From: Aliiruegeria lutimaris
Lineage (GTDB): Bacteria > Pseudomonadota > Alphaproteobacteria > Rhodobacterales > Rhodobacteraceae
Direction of reading: 5' to 3'
Assembly: GCF_900099935.1 (NCBI RefSeq)
Contig: NZ_FNEK01000042.1
Span: 1-41,784, forward strand
DNA: 41,784 nt
Part shown: positions 26,701-35,937 of the stretch, in pieces
How positions within the stretch are numbered: position 1 is the first letter of the stretch
Layout: the number at the start of each line of letters is the position of its first letter
Notes under the pieces: generated by a model
What the model was told of the DNA's origin: nothing
Database searches by the model: none
What the model saw: only the letters and a program-made list of their open reading frames with translations
Program-made: the position numbers and the translations under genes

Positions 26701-27402
26701 ATGACATTGCTTGACGGACTCGCCCTTCTCTCCTGGCTCGACATAGCCGGCCTCACCCTGCTCGTCCTGTGCTGGTATGGCATCGGCTGGAGAATCGAGC
26801 ATCCCATGGGCGGCGCGCGCTCGGTTTCCAACATGATGCTGGCCTATCGCGAAGACTGGATGCGGGAATTCGTCACCCGCCAGCCCCGCATCTTCGACGC
26901 GTCCATCCTGTCGACGCTTCGGCAGGGAACGACCTTTTTTGCCTCCTCCTGCATGATCGCCATCGGCGCTGGCCTGGCCCTCATTGCCAATCCGCAACCA
27001 TTGAGCGACGTCGCCGGGGAACTCGTGAGCAACAACCAGGCCCCCGCGATCCTGTGGGAGATCAAGCTTCTGCCGATACTCCTCTACCTCGTGAGCGCGT
27101 TTCTCGCCTTCGTCTGGGCGCACCGGCAATTCGGCTATTGCGGGGTGCTCATGGCATCCGTGCCAAACGATCCCGAAAACCCCATTACCTATCCCCGCGC
27201 GGCACGCGCGGCGGAACTGAATTCCCGCGCCGCGCGCAGCTTCAACCGCGGTATGCGCTCAGTCTATTACGCGCTTGGGGCAACCGCCTGGCTGGCGGGC
27301 GCCCTTCCACTGATCCTCGGCACGCTGGCGGTGACCGCCATGATCTGGCGTCGCGAATTTGCCTCCCACAGCCGCGCGCTGCTGATGCGCGAGGATGGCT
27401 GA
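26701..27402 (+). CDS. DUF599 family integral membrane protein
   Basis: This 233-residue protein matches DUF599: four hydrophobic segments (about 12-30, 78-98, 115-138, 190-215) with the conserved loops RSVSNMMLAYREDWM and RPRIFD-like QPRIFDASILSTLRQGTTFF, and NSRAARSFNRGMRSVYYAL before the last helix. No function is established for this family. It is divergent from glcD with 82 bp between, so the two share a promoter region, and is followed after 47 bp by a small exported protein on the same strand. There is no obvious ribosome site at ATG 26701. Confidence 0.88.
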   Translation: MTLLDGLALLSWLDIAGLTLLVLCWYGIGWRIEHPMGGARSVSNMMLAYREDWMREFVTRQPRIFDASILSTLRQGTTFFASSCMIAIGAGLALIANPQPLSDVAGELVSNNQAPAILWEIKLLPILLYLVSAFLAFVWAHRQFGYCGVLMASVPNDPENPITYPRAARAAELNSRAARSFNRGMRSVYYALGATAWLAGALPLILGTLAVTAMIWRREFASHSRALLMREDG

Positions 27403-27449
27403 CAGCATCGTGACCGCACGGCTGGCCGGCCCCGTGGCAGGATGGTGCC

Positions 27450-27809
27450 ATGAAACGGTTCGCATCACCGCTGCTCGCATTTCTCGCCGCCACTCCCGTC
27501 ATGGCCGACCCGGCCGTGATCGAAGCCGTCGAGGCGCGCGCGATGTCAAATGGCTGGCATTTCTCGGTCACGCTGCGTCACGGGGATACCGGCTGGGACG
27601 ATTACGCCGATGGGTGGCGCGTGCTGGCGCCTGACGGATCGGTGCTCGGCACCCGCGTGCTGGCCCATCCACATGTCAATGAACAACCCTTCACCCGCTC
27701 CCTCTCCGGGGTGGCGATCCCGGACACGATTGCAAAGGTGCGCATCGAGGCCAGCACCTCGCCCGAGGGCTGGTCCGGCAAGCCGCAGGGCTTCAGGCTG
27801 CCGCGCTGA
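27450..27809 (+). CDS. Small exported protein of unknown function
   Basis: This 119-residue protein has a clear signal peptide (MKRFASPLLAFLAATPVMA, cleavage after residue 19) and a periplasmic mature part of about 100 residues, probably beta-rich: WHFSVTLRHGDTGWDDYADG, VLAPDGSVLGTRVLAHPHVN, AKVRIEASTSPEGW. Repeated Gly-Asp and Val-Arg patterns suggest a compact beta-sandwich. I do not recognise a named family. It follows the DUF599 gene by 47 bp and has AGGA 8 bp before the ATG, so both may be one transcript. Its last 17 bp overlap the convergent VPLPA-CTERM gene. Confidence 0.8.
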   Translation: MKRFASPLLAFLAATPVMADPAVIEAVEARAMSNGWHFSVTLRHGDTGWDDYADGWRVLAPDGSVLGTRVLAHPHVNEQPFTRSLSGVAIPDTIAKVRIEASTSPEGWSGKPQGFRLPR

Positions 27810-28368
27810 CGCTCCGGCGCCGACGGCGTCCGGCAAATGCCATGACCCCGAGCCCCCCGCCCAGCAGGAAAGCCGACGCGGGCAGCGGCACGGCTGCGGC
27901 GGAATACTCGATGACATAGGTGGCAACATAGCCATTCGTGGTGCGCCACTCGTCGCTCCACATCGGCGAAAGAATGTAATCGGCCCAATGGCTGGAATTA
28001 TCGGGTTCGCCAACAGGGAAGTTTTCCCAGCCGCTCACCCCGATCTCCTCGCCGGCCTCCGGCCCGTCCAGCCAGCCCCAGTTGCCATCCGCGTTCTGCC
28101 CGCCGCCCACCTGGTAACTGGCCGTGGCGAGGGAATCGACGAAATCCTGTTCTTCCTGCGAGGTGATGGTGACGAGATACCCCGTCATGTCGTCATAGGT
28201 AGAGGCGGCCGCCAAGTCCTGCGAGTCCTCATGCGTGACCCACGCATAGATATACTCGTACCAGTGGTCGTTTCCGCCATCCTCGGCGGTACACTGGACC
28301 ACGGCGCCATTGCACGGCAGGGCCGAAACGGCAAACAGCGACAGCGCCAGACAGATCTCTCTCAACAT
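27793..28368 (-). CDS. C-type-lectin-like protein with VPLPA-CTERM sorting signal
   Basis: This 191-residue surface protein has a signal peptide (ending at LPCNG), then a C-type lectin-like domain: GYLVTITSQEEQDFV, WGWLDGP, GWENFPVGEPDN and the final YVATYVIEYS. The C-terminus is VPLPASAFLLGGGLGVMAFA followed by RRRRR, the VPLPA-CTERM tripartite signal recognised by rhodobacterial exosortase. I infer transport, exosortase cleavage and possible attachment to the surface or extracellular matrix. The start is ATG 28368; a GTG one codon upstream is also possible. No exosortase gene is in the window. The 3' end overlaps the convergent gene by 17 bp. Confidence 0.88.
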   Translation of the reverse strand: MLREICLALSLFAVSALPCNGAVVQCTAEDGGNDHWYEYIYAWVTHEDSQDLAAASTYDDMTGYLVTITSQEEQDFVDSLATASYQVGGGQNADGNWGWLDGPEAGEEIGVSGWENFPVGEPDNSSHWADYILSPMWSDEWRTTNGYVATYVIEYSAAAVPLPASAFLLGGGLGVMAFAGRRRRRSVSAAA

Positions 28369-28477
28369 CACAACGGAACCTGAAAAAATCTACGCGACTT
28401 TTGCAGGTTGAACTAAGCGCCAAATCCGACGCAAACATGTCGCGCCCAGGCTGCTTTAGGGGTCATTCGCGGGCCGA

Positions 28478-30556
28478 TCAGCGGCGTCCCTCGCGCAGCC
28501 ATGCGCCGAGCATCAGCCCGATCGACAGCAACAGGAACAGAAGCGGCGCGACCAGCGGGATGATGGTCACGTCCGCTGTCTGGTAGGCACCGCGCGGCGT
28601 GATCCCGATCCAGCCACGCCCGGCCGCCGTGCGGCCCTCGCGCACCTGCCGGATCCGGGGCAGCCCTTCCTCTATCCGGACAGCGCCGCCACGGCGCGCG
28701 GCGAGCATATCGGCCAGCGGTTCGGCGCTGGCAATGGTCTGCTCGAATTCCTTCGGCGCCGCCGGACCGAGCGCCACGACACCGGTCAACTCGCCTTCGA
28801 CCAACCGGTAGAGCCCCGGTTCCTCGCCACTGAATCGGCCCGTGTAGCGCCCCGGTGCAGCCTCCGTCAGAGGCACGACCTGCACCTGTCCATCCGGTGC
28901 CGTCACTTCGACCGCCTCTGGTGTTTCGCCCAAAGTACGGCGCGTCAGCGTCACATCCAACCCCTCGGCCGTCGCGGTGAGCGCCTCCTCCTCCAAGTCT
29001 GGCTCCTTCATCGTCCAGTGCGCCAGCCGCCGCAGCAGTTCCATCTGCGGCCCGCCGCCTTCGAAACCGCGCGACCAGAGCCAGGCGTGATCGGACCCAA
29101 GCAGCGCAACGCGCCCCTCGCCGACGCGATCCAGCACCAGTAGTGGGCGCTCCTCGATGCCCGAGAGCACCACCTGCCCGCGCTCCGGCTCCAGCTCCAC
29201 CAACCGGAACCAGCGGCCCCAGCCCGGTTCCCCGGAATCTTCGACCGATGGGAACAGCCGGTCCAGCCCTTCCGTCACCGGATGCTTGTTGCCGGTCTCG
29301 GTGATCTGCGGGCGGTAGCCCTGCTCGATGACGCGCGAGGTCGGCATGGCGGGCAGGATCTCGGAGAGCGGGGAGCGGTAGAGACTGTCGGCGGTGGCGA
29401 AATCCGGCCCCGCCGCGACGAGGATCGCGCCCCCGCGCTCGACATAGTTCCGCACGTTGTCGAGATAGATCATCGGCAGGATACCGCGCCGCTTGTAGCG
29501 ATCAAAGATGATCAGGTCGAACTCGTCGATCTTCTCCAGGAACAGCTCGCGCGTGGGAAAGGCGATGAGCGACAGTTCGGTCACCGGCACCCCGTCCTGC
29601 TTTTCCGGCGGGCGCAGGATGGTGAAATGGACGAGATCCACCGAGCTGTCGGATTTCAGCAGGTTGCGCCATGTCCGCTCGCCCGCATGCGGCTCGCCCG
29701 AGACCAGCAGCACCCGCAGCCGGTCGCGAACGCCGTTGATCTGCACCACGGCGGCGTTGTTGCGGTCGGTCAGCTCGCCCTCGGCGGCGTCCACTTCCAG
29801 CCGCACCACGTTCATGCCGCCATGCGAGAGCGTCAGCGGCATGTCGAGATCCTGCCCCACCGGCACCTGCACCGGGAAGGGCTCCTCGGCACCGACGCCC
29901 ACCATCAGCGTGACAAGCCCCCCGGCGCCTTCCGGCACCGCGCCGCTATTCTCGATGCGCAGGGTCAGCGTCACCTCCTCGCCGACGATGGCAAAGGCCG
30001 GCGCCGATTTGATCGTCAGGCGACGGTCCCAATCCTCTTCCTGCCCGGTCATGAGCAGATGCAGCGGCGCGGGCAGATCCGGGGCGCGCGCTATGTCATG
30101 GACGAGCCCGTCGCTCACCAGCACAGCGCCCGCGATGCGCGCCCGCGGCTGCTCGGCGGCAAGCTCGGCCAGCGCGCTCATGGCGAGTGAGCCGGCATTG
30201 TCATCGCCGTCGCGAAGGATCACCTGCCGCAGCTCGGTATCGGGCAGCGCGGCCACGGCCTCGGTGACGCGGGCAATCGCAGCGTCGGTCTGCTCGGCAC
30301 GCGCGCCGATCTGTTGCGAAGCGGTCCGGTCCACCACCATCAACACGAAATCGGAGAGCGGCTCGCGCTGCTCGACCTGGTAAGACGGGTTCGCAATCGC
30401 CACCAGCAGCGCGATGGCGGCCAGCCCGCGCAGCCACCAACCGCGCCCGCCGCGCCAGAGCGCCAGCCCGACCAGCAGCGCCGAGAGGGCACAGGCGATC
30501 CAGATCGCCATCCATGGCAGAAGCGGGTCGAACAAGATATCGGCGGCGCGCATCAT
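28478..30556 (-). CDS. Membrane protein with VWA-like and GATase1-like domains
   Basis: This 692-residue protein is the last of four coupled genes. Two N-terminal membrane segments (about 12-34, 41-57) precede a VWA-like domain starting DFVLMVVDRTASQ, in which D76, T78 and S80 form a DxTxS version of the metal-ion site. A beta-rich middle (about 170-290) leads to a class I glutamine-amidotransferase-like fold (LRVLLVSGEPHAGERTWRNL, FDLIIFD, VRNYVERGGAILVAAGPDF) with no catalytic Cys in the expected place. A C-terminal membrane helix (about 660-685) follows. The start overlaps the upstream DUF4159 gene stop (ATGA). Its job is unknown. Family context suggests an envelope-anchored partner of the MoxR ATPase. 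Confidence 0.85.
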   Translation of the reverse strand: MMRAADILFDPLLPWMAIWIACALSALLVGLALWRGGRGWWLRGLAAIALLVAIANPSYQVEQREPLSDFVLMVVDRTASQQIGARAEQTDAAIARVTEAVAALPDTELRQVILRDGDDNAGSLAMSALAELAAEQPRARIAGAVLVSDGLVHDIARAPDLPAPLHLLMTGQEEDWDRRLTIKSAPAFAIVGEEVTLTLRIENSGAVPEGAGGLVTLMVGVGAEEPFPVQVPVGQDLDMPLTLSHGGMNVVRLEVDAAEGELTDRNNAAVVQINGVRDRLRVLLVSGEPHAGERTWRNLLKSDSSVDLVHFTILRPPEKQDGVPVTELSLIAFPTRELFLEKIDEFDLIIFDRYKRRGILPMIYLDNVRNYVERGGAILVAAGPDFATADSLYRSPLSEILPAMPTSRVIEQGYRPQITETGNKHPVTEGLDRLFPSVEDSGEPGWGRWFRLVELEPERGQVVLSGIEERPLLVLDRVGEGRVALLGSDHAWLWSRGFEGGGPQMELLRRLAHWTMKEPDLEEEALTATAEGLDVTLTRRTLGETPEAVEVTAPDGQVQVVPLTEAAPGRYTGRFSGEEPGLYRLVEGELTGVVALGPAAPKEFEQTIASAEPLADMLAARRGGAVRIEEGLPRIRQVREGRTAAGRGWIGITPRGAYQTADVTIIPLVAPLLFLLLSIGLMLGAWLREGRR

Positions 30557-33324
30557 TGGCCCAACCTGTCGAGCAGATCCGGCACATGGACCTGGTCGGA
30601 TTTGTAGTTGCCGGTCAGCACATGCATGATCAGGTTCACGCCGAAGCGCAGCGCCAGTTCGCGCTGCCGTTCGCCGGAGAAGCCCCGGCCAACTGGGAAC
30701 ATCGTGTTGCCGCGCTCGTCGACCGCCCAGGCAGCCGCCCAGTCATTGCCGCCGATCACCACGGGCGTCACCCCGTCATTGAGGTTGCGGAACGGCATCC
30801 CCTCGACCTTTTCCGCGTCCAGAGGCGCTGCCTCGACCCAGACATCGCGGCTGACGAAACGGCCGGGGAAATCCTGCAGCAGGTAAAAGGTGCGGGTGAG
30901 GACGTGGTCCTGCGGAAACGGCTCCAGCGGCGGAACGTCGAGCGGGCGGGCGAGTTGTTGCAGCTTGCGGCCTGCCGGGGTGCCTGAGCCGAAGCCGCCG
31001 ATATCGGCGTCGCGCGTGTCGAACAGGATCATCCCGCCCGAGCGCAGGTAACGGTTCAGCTTGCCGTAGGCGACTGCCGAGGGGATCGGCTGGTCGAGCG
31101 AGATCGGCCAGTAGAGGAAAGGGAAGAAAGCAAGCTCGTCGGTCTCCAGGTCCACCGCCACCGGATCGACTGGCTCGATCGACGTCCGTCCGTAGAGCGT
31201 TTCCGACAGACCGCGAAGTCCGGCAGCGGCGATCTGGTCTGTCTGACGATCATTGGTAATCACATGGGCAAGCACGACCTCGTTGGTGGCAAGAAGTGCC
31301 AGCGCGTCATCGCCCTGCTGCGCTTTGGCCCGGCCACCGGGGACGATCAGGAGCGACAGTGCCAGAAGGGCAACGGCACCGCCCCGCAGCTGACGCAAGC
31401 GCCCAGAGAGCCAGAGCGAGAGCATCAGGTCGAGCCAGAGCAGCGCCAGGGCCGCCACAAGAGCCTGCCCCTTGAGCGGCGTTTCGCGGGCAACCTGCAG
31501 GCCCTCCACGGCAATCCGCGCAGGCCATTGGGCGGGTTTCAGCACGGCCTCCGGCCCAATCACGTTCAACGCAACCCGACGGTCGCCGCTGGCATAGAGC
31601 CCCGGCGGCATCTCGCGCGTCAGCCGGCCCTCGGCCAGCCGCTCGCCCGGAACCCCGGCCAGCGTCTCGGCCAGTTCCACGCGGCCATACCCGTCAAGAA
31701 CCCGGTCCGCCGTCCACGTCGTGCCCACCAGCTCTGCCGCATCGGGCGCGGAAGGGCGGGTGGAAATGGCCAACCGCTCCAGCATCTGCACGAAAAGGCC
31801 GGAGAGCGGCAGCGTGGACCATTCGGTGTTCGCAGTGACGTGGAACAGCACGACCTGCCCGTCGCCCATCCGCTTGCGCGTGACCAGCGGCGTGCCATCG
31901 GCCAGCGCGGCGATGACACGTTCGGAAAGCTCGGGATCGGGTTGCGCCATGACCTGCGAGTTGACGACCACCTCGGAGGGAATGTCGAGGCCGAAGAAGG
32001 GCGAGTCTTCCCTGAAGGGGCGCAGGCCCTTCGGCTCGCCCCAGCTCATCGCACCGCCCACCGAGCGCCCGCCTTCGCGCAGGCGCACCGGCATCAGCGG
32101 GTCCAACTCGTTGCGGCTCACATCGGAGCCGGCCAGTCGCGGACCGGCAAATCGCACCAGCAAGCCCCCTGCCTCGACCCAGTCGACCAGCCCGTCACTC
32201 TCAGCAGGCGCGAGGCGGGCGACATCGGCCAGAATGATGGCGTCCGGGTTTGCAAGGAGCAGGTCGGCAATGTCACCGTCGACGAGGTCTGCCGTGGGCG
32301 CCAGCGCCTGCTCCAGATAATGCAGCGGCGAAAGTAGCTCCAACCCCTCGCGGTCCTCCCGCCCGGCGATCAGCGCCACCTCGCGCCGCTTCAGGCTGTC
32401 ATCGGTGAGCGTCACTGCCCCGGCCGAGCGCTGAGCGACGATCTCGAAACGCGTGACCCGGTTGCGCAGCTCCGGCGGCAGGGACAGCTCGACCTCGGCC
32501 CCGGCTTCACCGGCCCCAAAGGTCAGCGGCACCGTGGCGAGTTGGCGTTCCACCCCTGCCGGGTCCAGCCCGACCGCGGCGAGGTCCACTTCCATCTCCG
32601 GCCCGCTGCCGAGCCGAAGCGCGGACAGGCGCACCAGCCCATCCTCGTAAATCGCCGGCTTCAGCGCCAGCACGGGACGGCCGTTTTCCAGAACCCGGAC
32701 TGTTCCGCGCGCTTCCAGCGCTTCGAGCAGCGGGGCGCGGCCTTCGTCCTCCAACCCGGAGGACAACCAGAAGGTGTCGAACCGCTCCGACCCGAGGGCC
32801 GCGATCCAGCCGGCCTGATCCTCCGGATCGGGCAACCACGGCTGAGGATGCAGACCTGCGAGGCGATTGGCCCAGCGATCCGCCGACAGGAATTCCGTCG
32901 CCACCGGCGAAAGATCGCTGCGCTGCACCAACGCGACAGGCCGTCCGGCCCGCCCGGCTTCCTCCAGCGCGGCCTCGATCCGGTCCCGCCGCCGGGCCCA
33001 GTCGCCCGCGTCGGCCCAGCCGCCATCGACAAGAACCAGCAATGGTCCGGAACCCGGCTCGTCGATCTGCGGGTTCAGCACCGGACCGGCAAAGCCGAGG
33101 ATCACCAGCGCTGCCGCCAGCATCCGCAGAAGCAGCAGCCACCACGGCGTCCGGTCGGTCTGGGTTTCCTCGTCGCTGAGCCCCAGCAGCAGCGCTACGC
33201 CCGGAAACCGCCGCCGGATCGGCGCAGGCGGCACGGCCCGCAGCAGGATCCACAGGATCGGCAGCGCCAGAAGCCCCAAGAGCAGCAGGGGCGCGGTAAA
33301 ACCTATGGGCCCGAGCATCCACAT
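30553..33324 (-). CDS. BatA-type N-terminus plus DUF4159 membrane protein
   Basis: This 923-residue protein has the aerotolerance-regulator N-terminal domain (membrane segments about 8-29 and 61-84, joined by PIRRRFPGVALLLGL). A VWA-like stretch GPLLVLVDGGWADAGDW follows, in which D100, G102 and A104 replace the DxSxS metal site. A long extracytoplasmic region contains GATase-like features (IILADVARL). Membrane segments recur near 640-690, then a C-terminal DUF4159 domain (about 700-915: ATNEVVLAHVITNDRQ, YLRSGGMILFDTRDADIGGF, FGVNLIMHVLTGNYKSDQVH). It starts 1 bp overlapping the DUF58 stop (TGATG) and ends in an ATGA overlap. Function is unestablished. It resembles BatA/BatB-like partners of MoxR ATPases. 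Confidence 0.88.
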   Translation of the reverse strand: MWMLGPIGFTAPLLLLGLLALPILWILLRAVPPAPIRRRFPGVALLLGLSDEETQTDRTPWWLLLLRMLAAALVILGFAGPVLNPQIDEPGSGPLLVLVDGGWADAGDWARRRDRIEAALEEAGRAGRPVALVQRSDLSPVATEFLSADRWANRLAGLHPQPWLPDPEDQAGWIAALGSERFDTFWLSSGLEDEGRAPLLEALEARGTVRVLENGRPVLALKPAIYEDGLVRLSALRLGSGPEMEVDLAAVGLDPAGVERQLATVPLTFGAGEAGAEVELSLPPELRNRVTRFEIVAQRSAGAVTLTDDSLKRREVALIAGREDREGLELLSPLHYLEQALAPTADLVDGDIADLLLANPDAIILADVARLAPAESDGLVDWVEAGGLLVRFAGPRLAGSDVSRNELDPLMPVRLREGGRSVGGAMSWGEPKGLRPFREDSPFFGLDIPSEVVVNSQVMAQPDPELSERVIAALADGTPLVTRKRMGDGQVVLFHVTANTEWSTLPLSGLFVQMLERLAISTRPSAPDAAELVGTTWTADRVLDGYGRVELAETLAGVPGERLAEGRLTREMPPGLYASGDRRVALNVIGPEAVLKPAQWPARIAVEGLQVARETPLKGQALVAALALLWLDLMLSLWLSGRLRQLRGGAVALLALSLLIVPGGRAKAQQGDDALALLATNEVVLAHVITNDRQTDQIAAAGLRGLSETLYGRTSIEPVDPVAVDLETDELAFFPFLYWPISLDQPIPSAVAYGKLNRYLRSGGMILFDTRDADIGGFGSGTPAGRKLQQLARPLDVPPLEPFPQDHVLTRTFYLLQDFPGRFVSRDVWVEAAPLDAEKVEGMPFRNLNDGVTPVVIGGNDWAAAWAVDERGNTMFPVGRGFSGERQRELALRFGVNLIMHVLTGNYKSDQVHVPDLLDRLGQ

Positions 33325-34217
33325 CAGCCGCTGCGCTCCAGCGCCGCGTAGAGCCAGAGCAGCGCCGATTGGGCGCTGTCACCGGTATGATGACATTGAT
33401 AGAGCCAGCCGGAGAGCCGCGCGAGGCGATCCAGCCGGTCCTTGCGTCCGGCCAGGCGCTCCAGGTAGCGATCTTTCAACTCCCCGGCCTTCAGGGTCTC
33501 GTGCGAAACGGTGCCGCCCATGCTCTCGAAGATCGTCCGGCCATCGAAGGGGAACGTCTCCTCCACCGGATCGAGGATCTGGAACAGCATCCCGTGCACG
33601 CCCCGATCCGCGGCCTTGGCCAGAGCGGCCTCCACCGCGTCCATGTCGCCCATGAAATCCGACAGGAACACGGCGCGGGCATGGGCGGGCAGCCCGGGCG
33701 TCTGCGGGATGCCGTAATCCTCCTGTGAAAGCTCGCCGGTCAGCGCCTCGGCAAGGCGCACGAGTTGTACCTGTCCCGACCGCGGCGGCGTTCCGAGATT
33801 GGCAAGTCCGATCCGCTCGCCGGCCCGCACCAGCAGCACAGAGAGCGCCAGCGCAAGCAGCCGGGCACGATCCGACTTGGTCGCTCGATCCCGGTCGCCC
33901 GTGTAGCTCATCGAACGGGACCCATCGACCCAGATCACGACGCTCTGCGCGGCCTGCCATTCCTTCTGACGGATGAAATGCACGTCGGATTTCGCCGAAC
34001 GCCGCCAGTCGATCTCGCGCGCCTCGTCACCTTGCGCGATGGGCCGGTATTGCCAGAACTCGTCGCCCATCCCCGCGCGGCGGCGCCCATGCGCCCCCAG
34101 CAGCACGGTCGAGGCCAGGTGCTCGGCCTGCACCAACAGCGGCGGCAGCACACTTGCCAGCCCCTCGGCCCGCGTTCGCAATTGCGGACCTGCCTGCGCT
34201 GTCGGGCCAATGCTCAC
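33324..34217 (-). CDS. DUF58 / VWA-fold protein, MoxR partner
   Basis: This 297-residue DUF58 protein is the usual partner of MoxR-type AAA+ ATPases. The DUF58 core is visible as QYRPIAQGDEAREIDWRRSA (57-76), followed by a VWA-like fold with an intact metal-ion site VVIWVDGSRSM (D98, S100, S102). No membrane segment is seen, so it is probably cytoplasmic, bridging the ATPase and the two downstream membrane proteins. It overlaps the MoxR gene by ATGA and the DUF4159 gene by 1 bp, so all are translationally coupled. Of the three VWA-like proteins here, only this one has a canonical DxSxS site. Confidence 0.92.
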   Translation of the reverse strand: MSIGPTAQAGPQLRTRAEGLASVLPPLLVQAEHLASTVLLGAHGRRRAGMGDEFWQYRPIAQGDEAREIDWRRSAKSDVHFIRQKEWQAAQSVVIWVDGSRSMSYTGDRDRATKSDRARLLALALSVLLVRAGERIGLANLGTPPRSGQVQLVRLAEALTGELSQEDYGIPQTPGLPAHARAVFLSDFMGDMDAVEAALAKAADRGVHGMLFQILDPVEETFPFDGRTIFESMGGTVSHETLKAGELKDRYLERLAGRKDRLDRLARLSGWLYQCHHTGDSAQSALLWLYAALERSG

Positions 34218-35221
34218 GCGGCAACCTCGATATGGCTGACCTGTTCGGCGACGGAATGGATGAGATGGCCAAGGCTCTCGCCGCGCGCCCGGGCGGCAAA
34301 GGTCAATGCCATGCGGTGCAGCAGCACCGGCTCGGCCATCTGCACCACGTCCTCGGGCGACGGCGCCAGCCGGCCATCAAGCAGCGCCCTCGCGCGGACT
34401 GTCAGCATCAGCCCCTGCGCGGCGCGCGGCCCCGGCCCCCAGCTGACATTGCGCGTCACCTCTTCGGGCACACCCGGCTCACCGGGGCGGAAGGCGCGCA
34501 CGAGATCAAGGATTAGTTCGACGACCTTCTCGCCCACCGGCATCCGGCGCAGCACAACCTGCGCCGCCAGAAGCTCCTCGGGCGTAAAGACGGCGTGGCT
34601 CTGCGCCTCTTCGATGCCGGTCGTGGCCAGCAGGATCTCATGCTCCGTCTTGCGATCCGGATAGGGCACGTCGATCTGCACGAGGAAACGGTCGAGCTGC
34701 GCTTCGGGCAGCGGATAGGTACCCTCCTGTTCGATCGGGTTCTGCGTGGCCAGCACGTGGAAGGGCGCTCCGAGCGCGCGGTGCTCGCCGGCAATCGTTA
34801 CCTCTTTCTCCTGCATCGCCTGCAGCAGGGCCGATTGCGTCCGCGGGCTGGCGCGGTTGATCTCGTCGGCCATCAGAAGCTGGCAGAAGACCGGCCCCTC
34901 GATGAAGCGAAAATCGCGCCGGCCTCCCTCGCCGGTCTCCAGCACTTCGGAGCCGAGAATGTCCGCCGGCATCAGGTCGGGCGTGAACTGGATCCGGTTG
35001 GTGTTCAGCCCCATCACCGTTCCCAGCGTGTCCACGAGACGGGTTTTTCCCAGCCCCGGAAGGCCGATCAAAAGCCCGTGTCCGCCGCACAGGAGCGCCG
35101 AAAGGACGAGATCCACCACCCGTTCCTGGCCGATGAACCGCCGCGTGATCGATTCCCGCGCTTCAGCCAGTTTTCCACCGAGGGCTTCGATTTCGGCAAC
35201 AAGTTCGCTAGGTTCGGACAT
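34214..35221 (-). CDS. MoxR family AAA+ ATPase
   Basis: This 335-residue MoxR ATPase has Walker A GLPGLGKT (53-60), Walker B LLMADE (D119, E120) followed by INRASPRTQSALLQAMQE, and sensor 1 in LATQNPIEQEGTYPLPEAQL. MoxR proteins act as chaperones that use ATP to activate or assemble target complexes, often by metal insertion. I take ATG 35221, behind GAGGAACC, as start. A longer open frame upstream is the antisense of the DUF1285 gene. It is the first gene of a four-gene coupled operon and is divergent from DUF1285 with 60 bp between. Confidence 0.94.
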   Translation of the reverse strand: MSEPSELVAEIEALGGKLAEARESITRRFIGQERVVDLVLSALLCGGHGLLIGLPGLGKTRLVDTLGTVMGLNTNRIQFTPDLMPADILGSEVLETGEGGRRDFRFIEGPVFCQLLMADEINRASPRTQSALLQAMQEKEVTIAGEHRALGAPFHVLATQNPIEQEGTYPLPEAQLDRFLVQIDVPYPDRKTEHEILLATTGIEEAQSHAVFTPEELLAAQVVLRRMPVGEKVVELILDLVRAFRPGEPGVPEEVTRNVSWGPGPRAAQGLMLTVRARALLDGRLAPSPEDVVQMAEPVLLHRMALTFAARARGESLGHLIHSVAEQVSHIEVAA

Positions 35222-35281
35222 GACACGGTTCCTCGGGCAAATACGTCGCGACCAGTAAGGCAGATATTTCGCGGGGAACAA

Positions 35282-35884
35282 ATGACAAATAAGGGATCGA
35301 CGAAAATGAACAGGACCCCGTCGGCCGAAAGCCTTGCCGCTGCCGCGAGCAAAGTGGCGACTTCGGGCAGACTTCCCCCGGTTCACCTCTGGGATCCGCC
35401 CTTCTGCGGCGATCTGGACATGGAAATCCGCCGCGACGGCACCTGGTTCTACCAGGGCACGCCGATCGGCCGAGCGCCGCTCGTGCGGCTGTTTTCCACG
35501 ATCCTGCGCCGCGATGGCGACGACTATTTCCTGGTGACACCGGTCGAGAAGGTGGGGATTCGGGTGCAGGACGCGCCCTTCGTGGCAATCGATGCGAATT
35601 TCGCCGGCGAGGGCGAGGAACAGGTCATCACCTTCAAGACGAATGTGGGCGACACGGTCACCGCTGGCCCCGAACACCCGATCCGCGTGGAGCGCGATCC
35701 GGAAACGGGCGAACCGTCGCCTTACGTGCTCGTCCGCGTCAACCTCGAAGCGCTGATCGACCGCAAGACCTTTTATCGGCTGAGCGAGATCGGCACGCAT
35801 CACGAGCACCTCGGCGAGAAATGGTTCGGATTATGGTCCGGCGGCTGTTTCTTCCCGATGATTCCATCCACCGAACTGGACTGA
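35282..35884 (+). CDS. DUF1285 domain-containing protein
   Basis: This 200-residue soluble protein matches DUF1285 (COG3816): PPVHLWDPPFCGDLDMEIRR, DGTWFYQGTPIGRAPLVRLF, FLVTPVEKVGIRVQDAPFVA, and the end EHLGEKWFGLWSGGCFFPM. The family's function is unknown. The start ATG 35282 has GGGGAACAA upstream. A second Met at 35306 is possible. It is transcribed away from the MoxR operon with 60 bp shared between them, an arrangement that suggests related control. No terminator for it is obvious. The hairpin at 35948 serves the convergent gene. Confidence 0.92.
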   Translation: MTNKGSTKMNRTPSAESLAAAASKVATSGRLPPVHLWDPPFCGDLDMEIRRDGTWFYQGTPIGRAPLVRLFSTILRRDGDDYFLVTPVEKVGIRVQDAPFVAIDANFAGEGEEQVITFKTNVGDTVTAGPEHPIRVERDPETGEPSPYVLVRVNLEALIDRKTFYRLSEIGTHHEHLGEKWFGLWSGGCFFPMIPSTELD

Positions 35885-35937
35885 TTGGCGACGGATGGAA
35901 TGCGAGCCGTAGGTTCCCGGGGCCGAACGACCGCACC

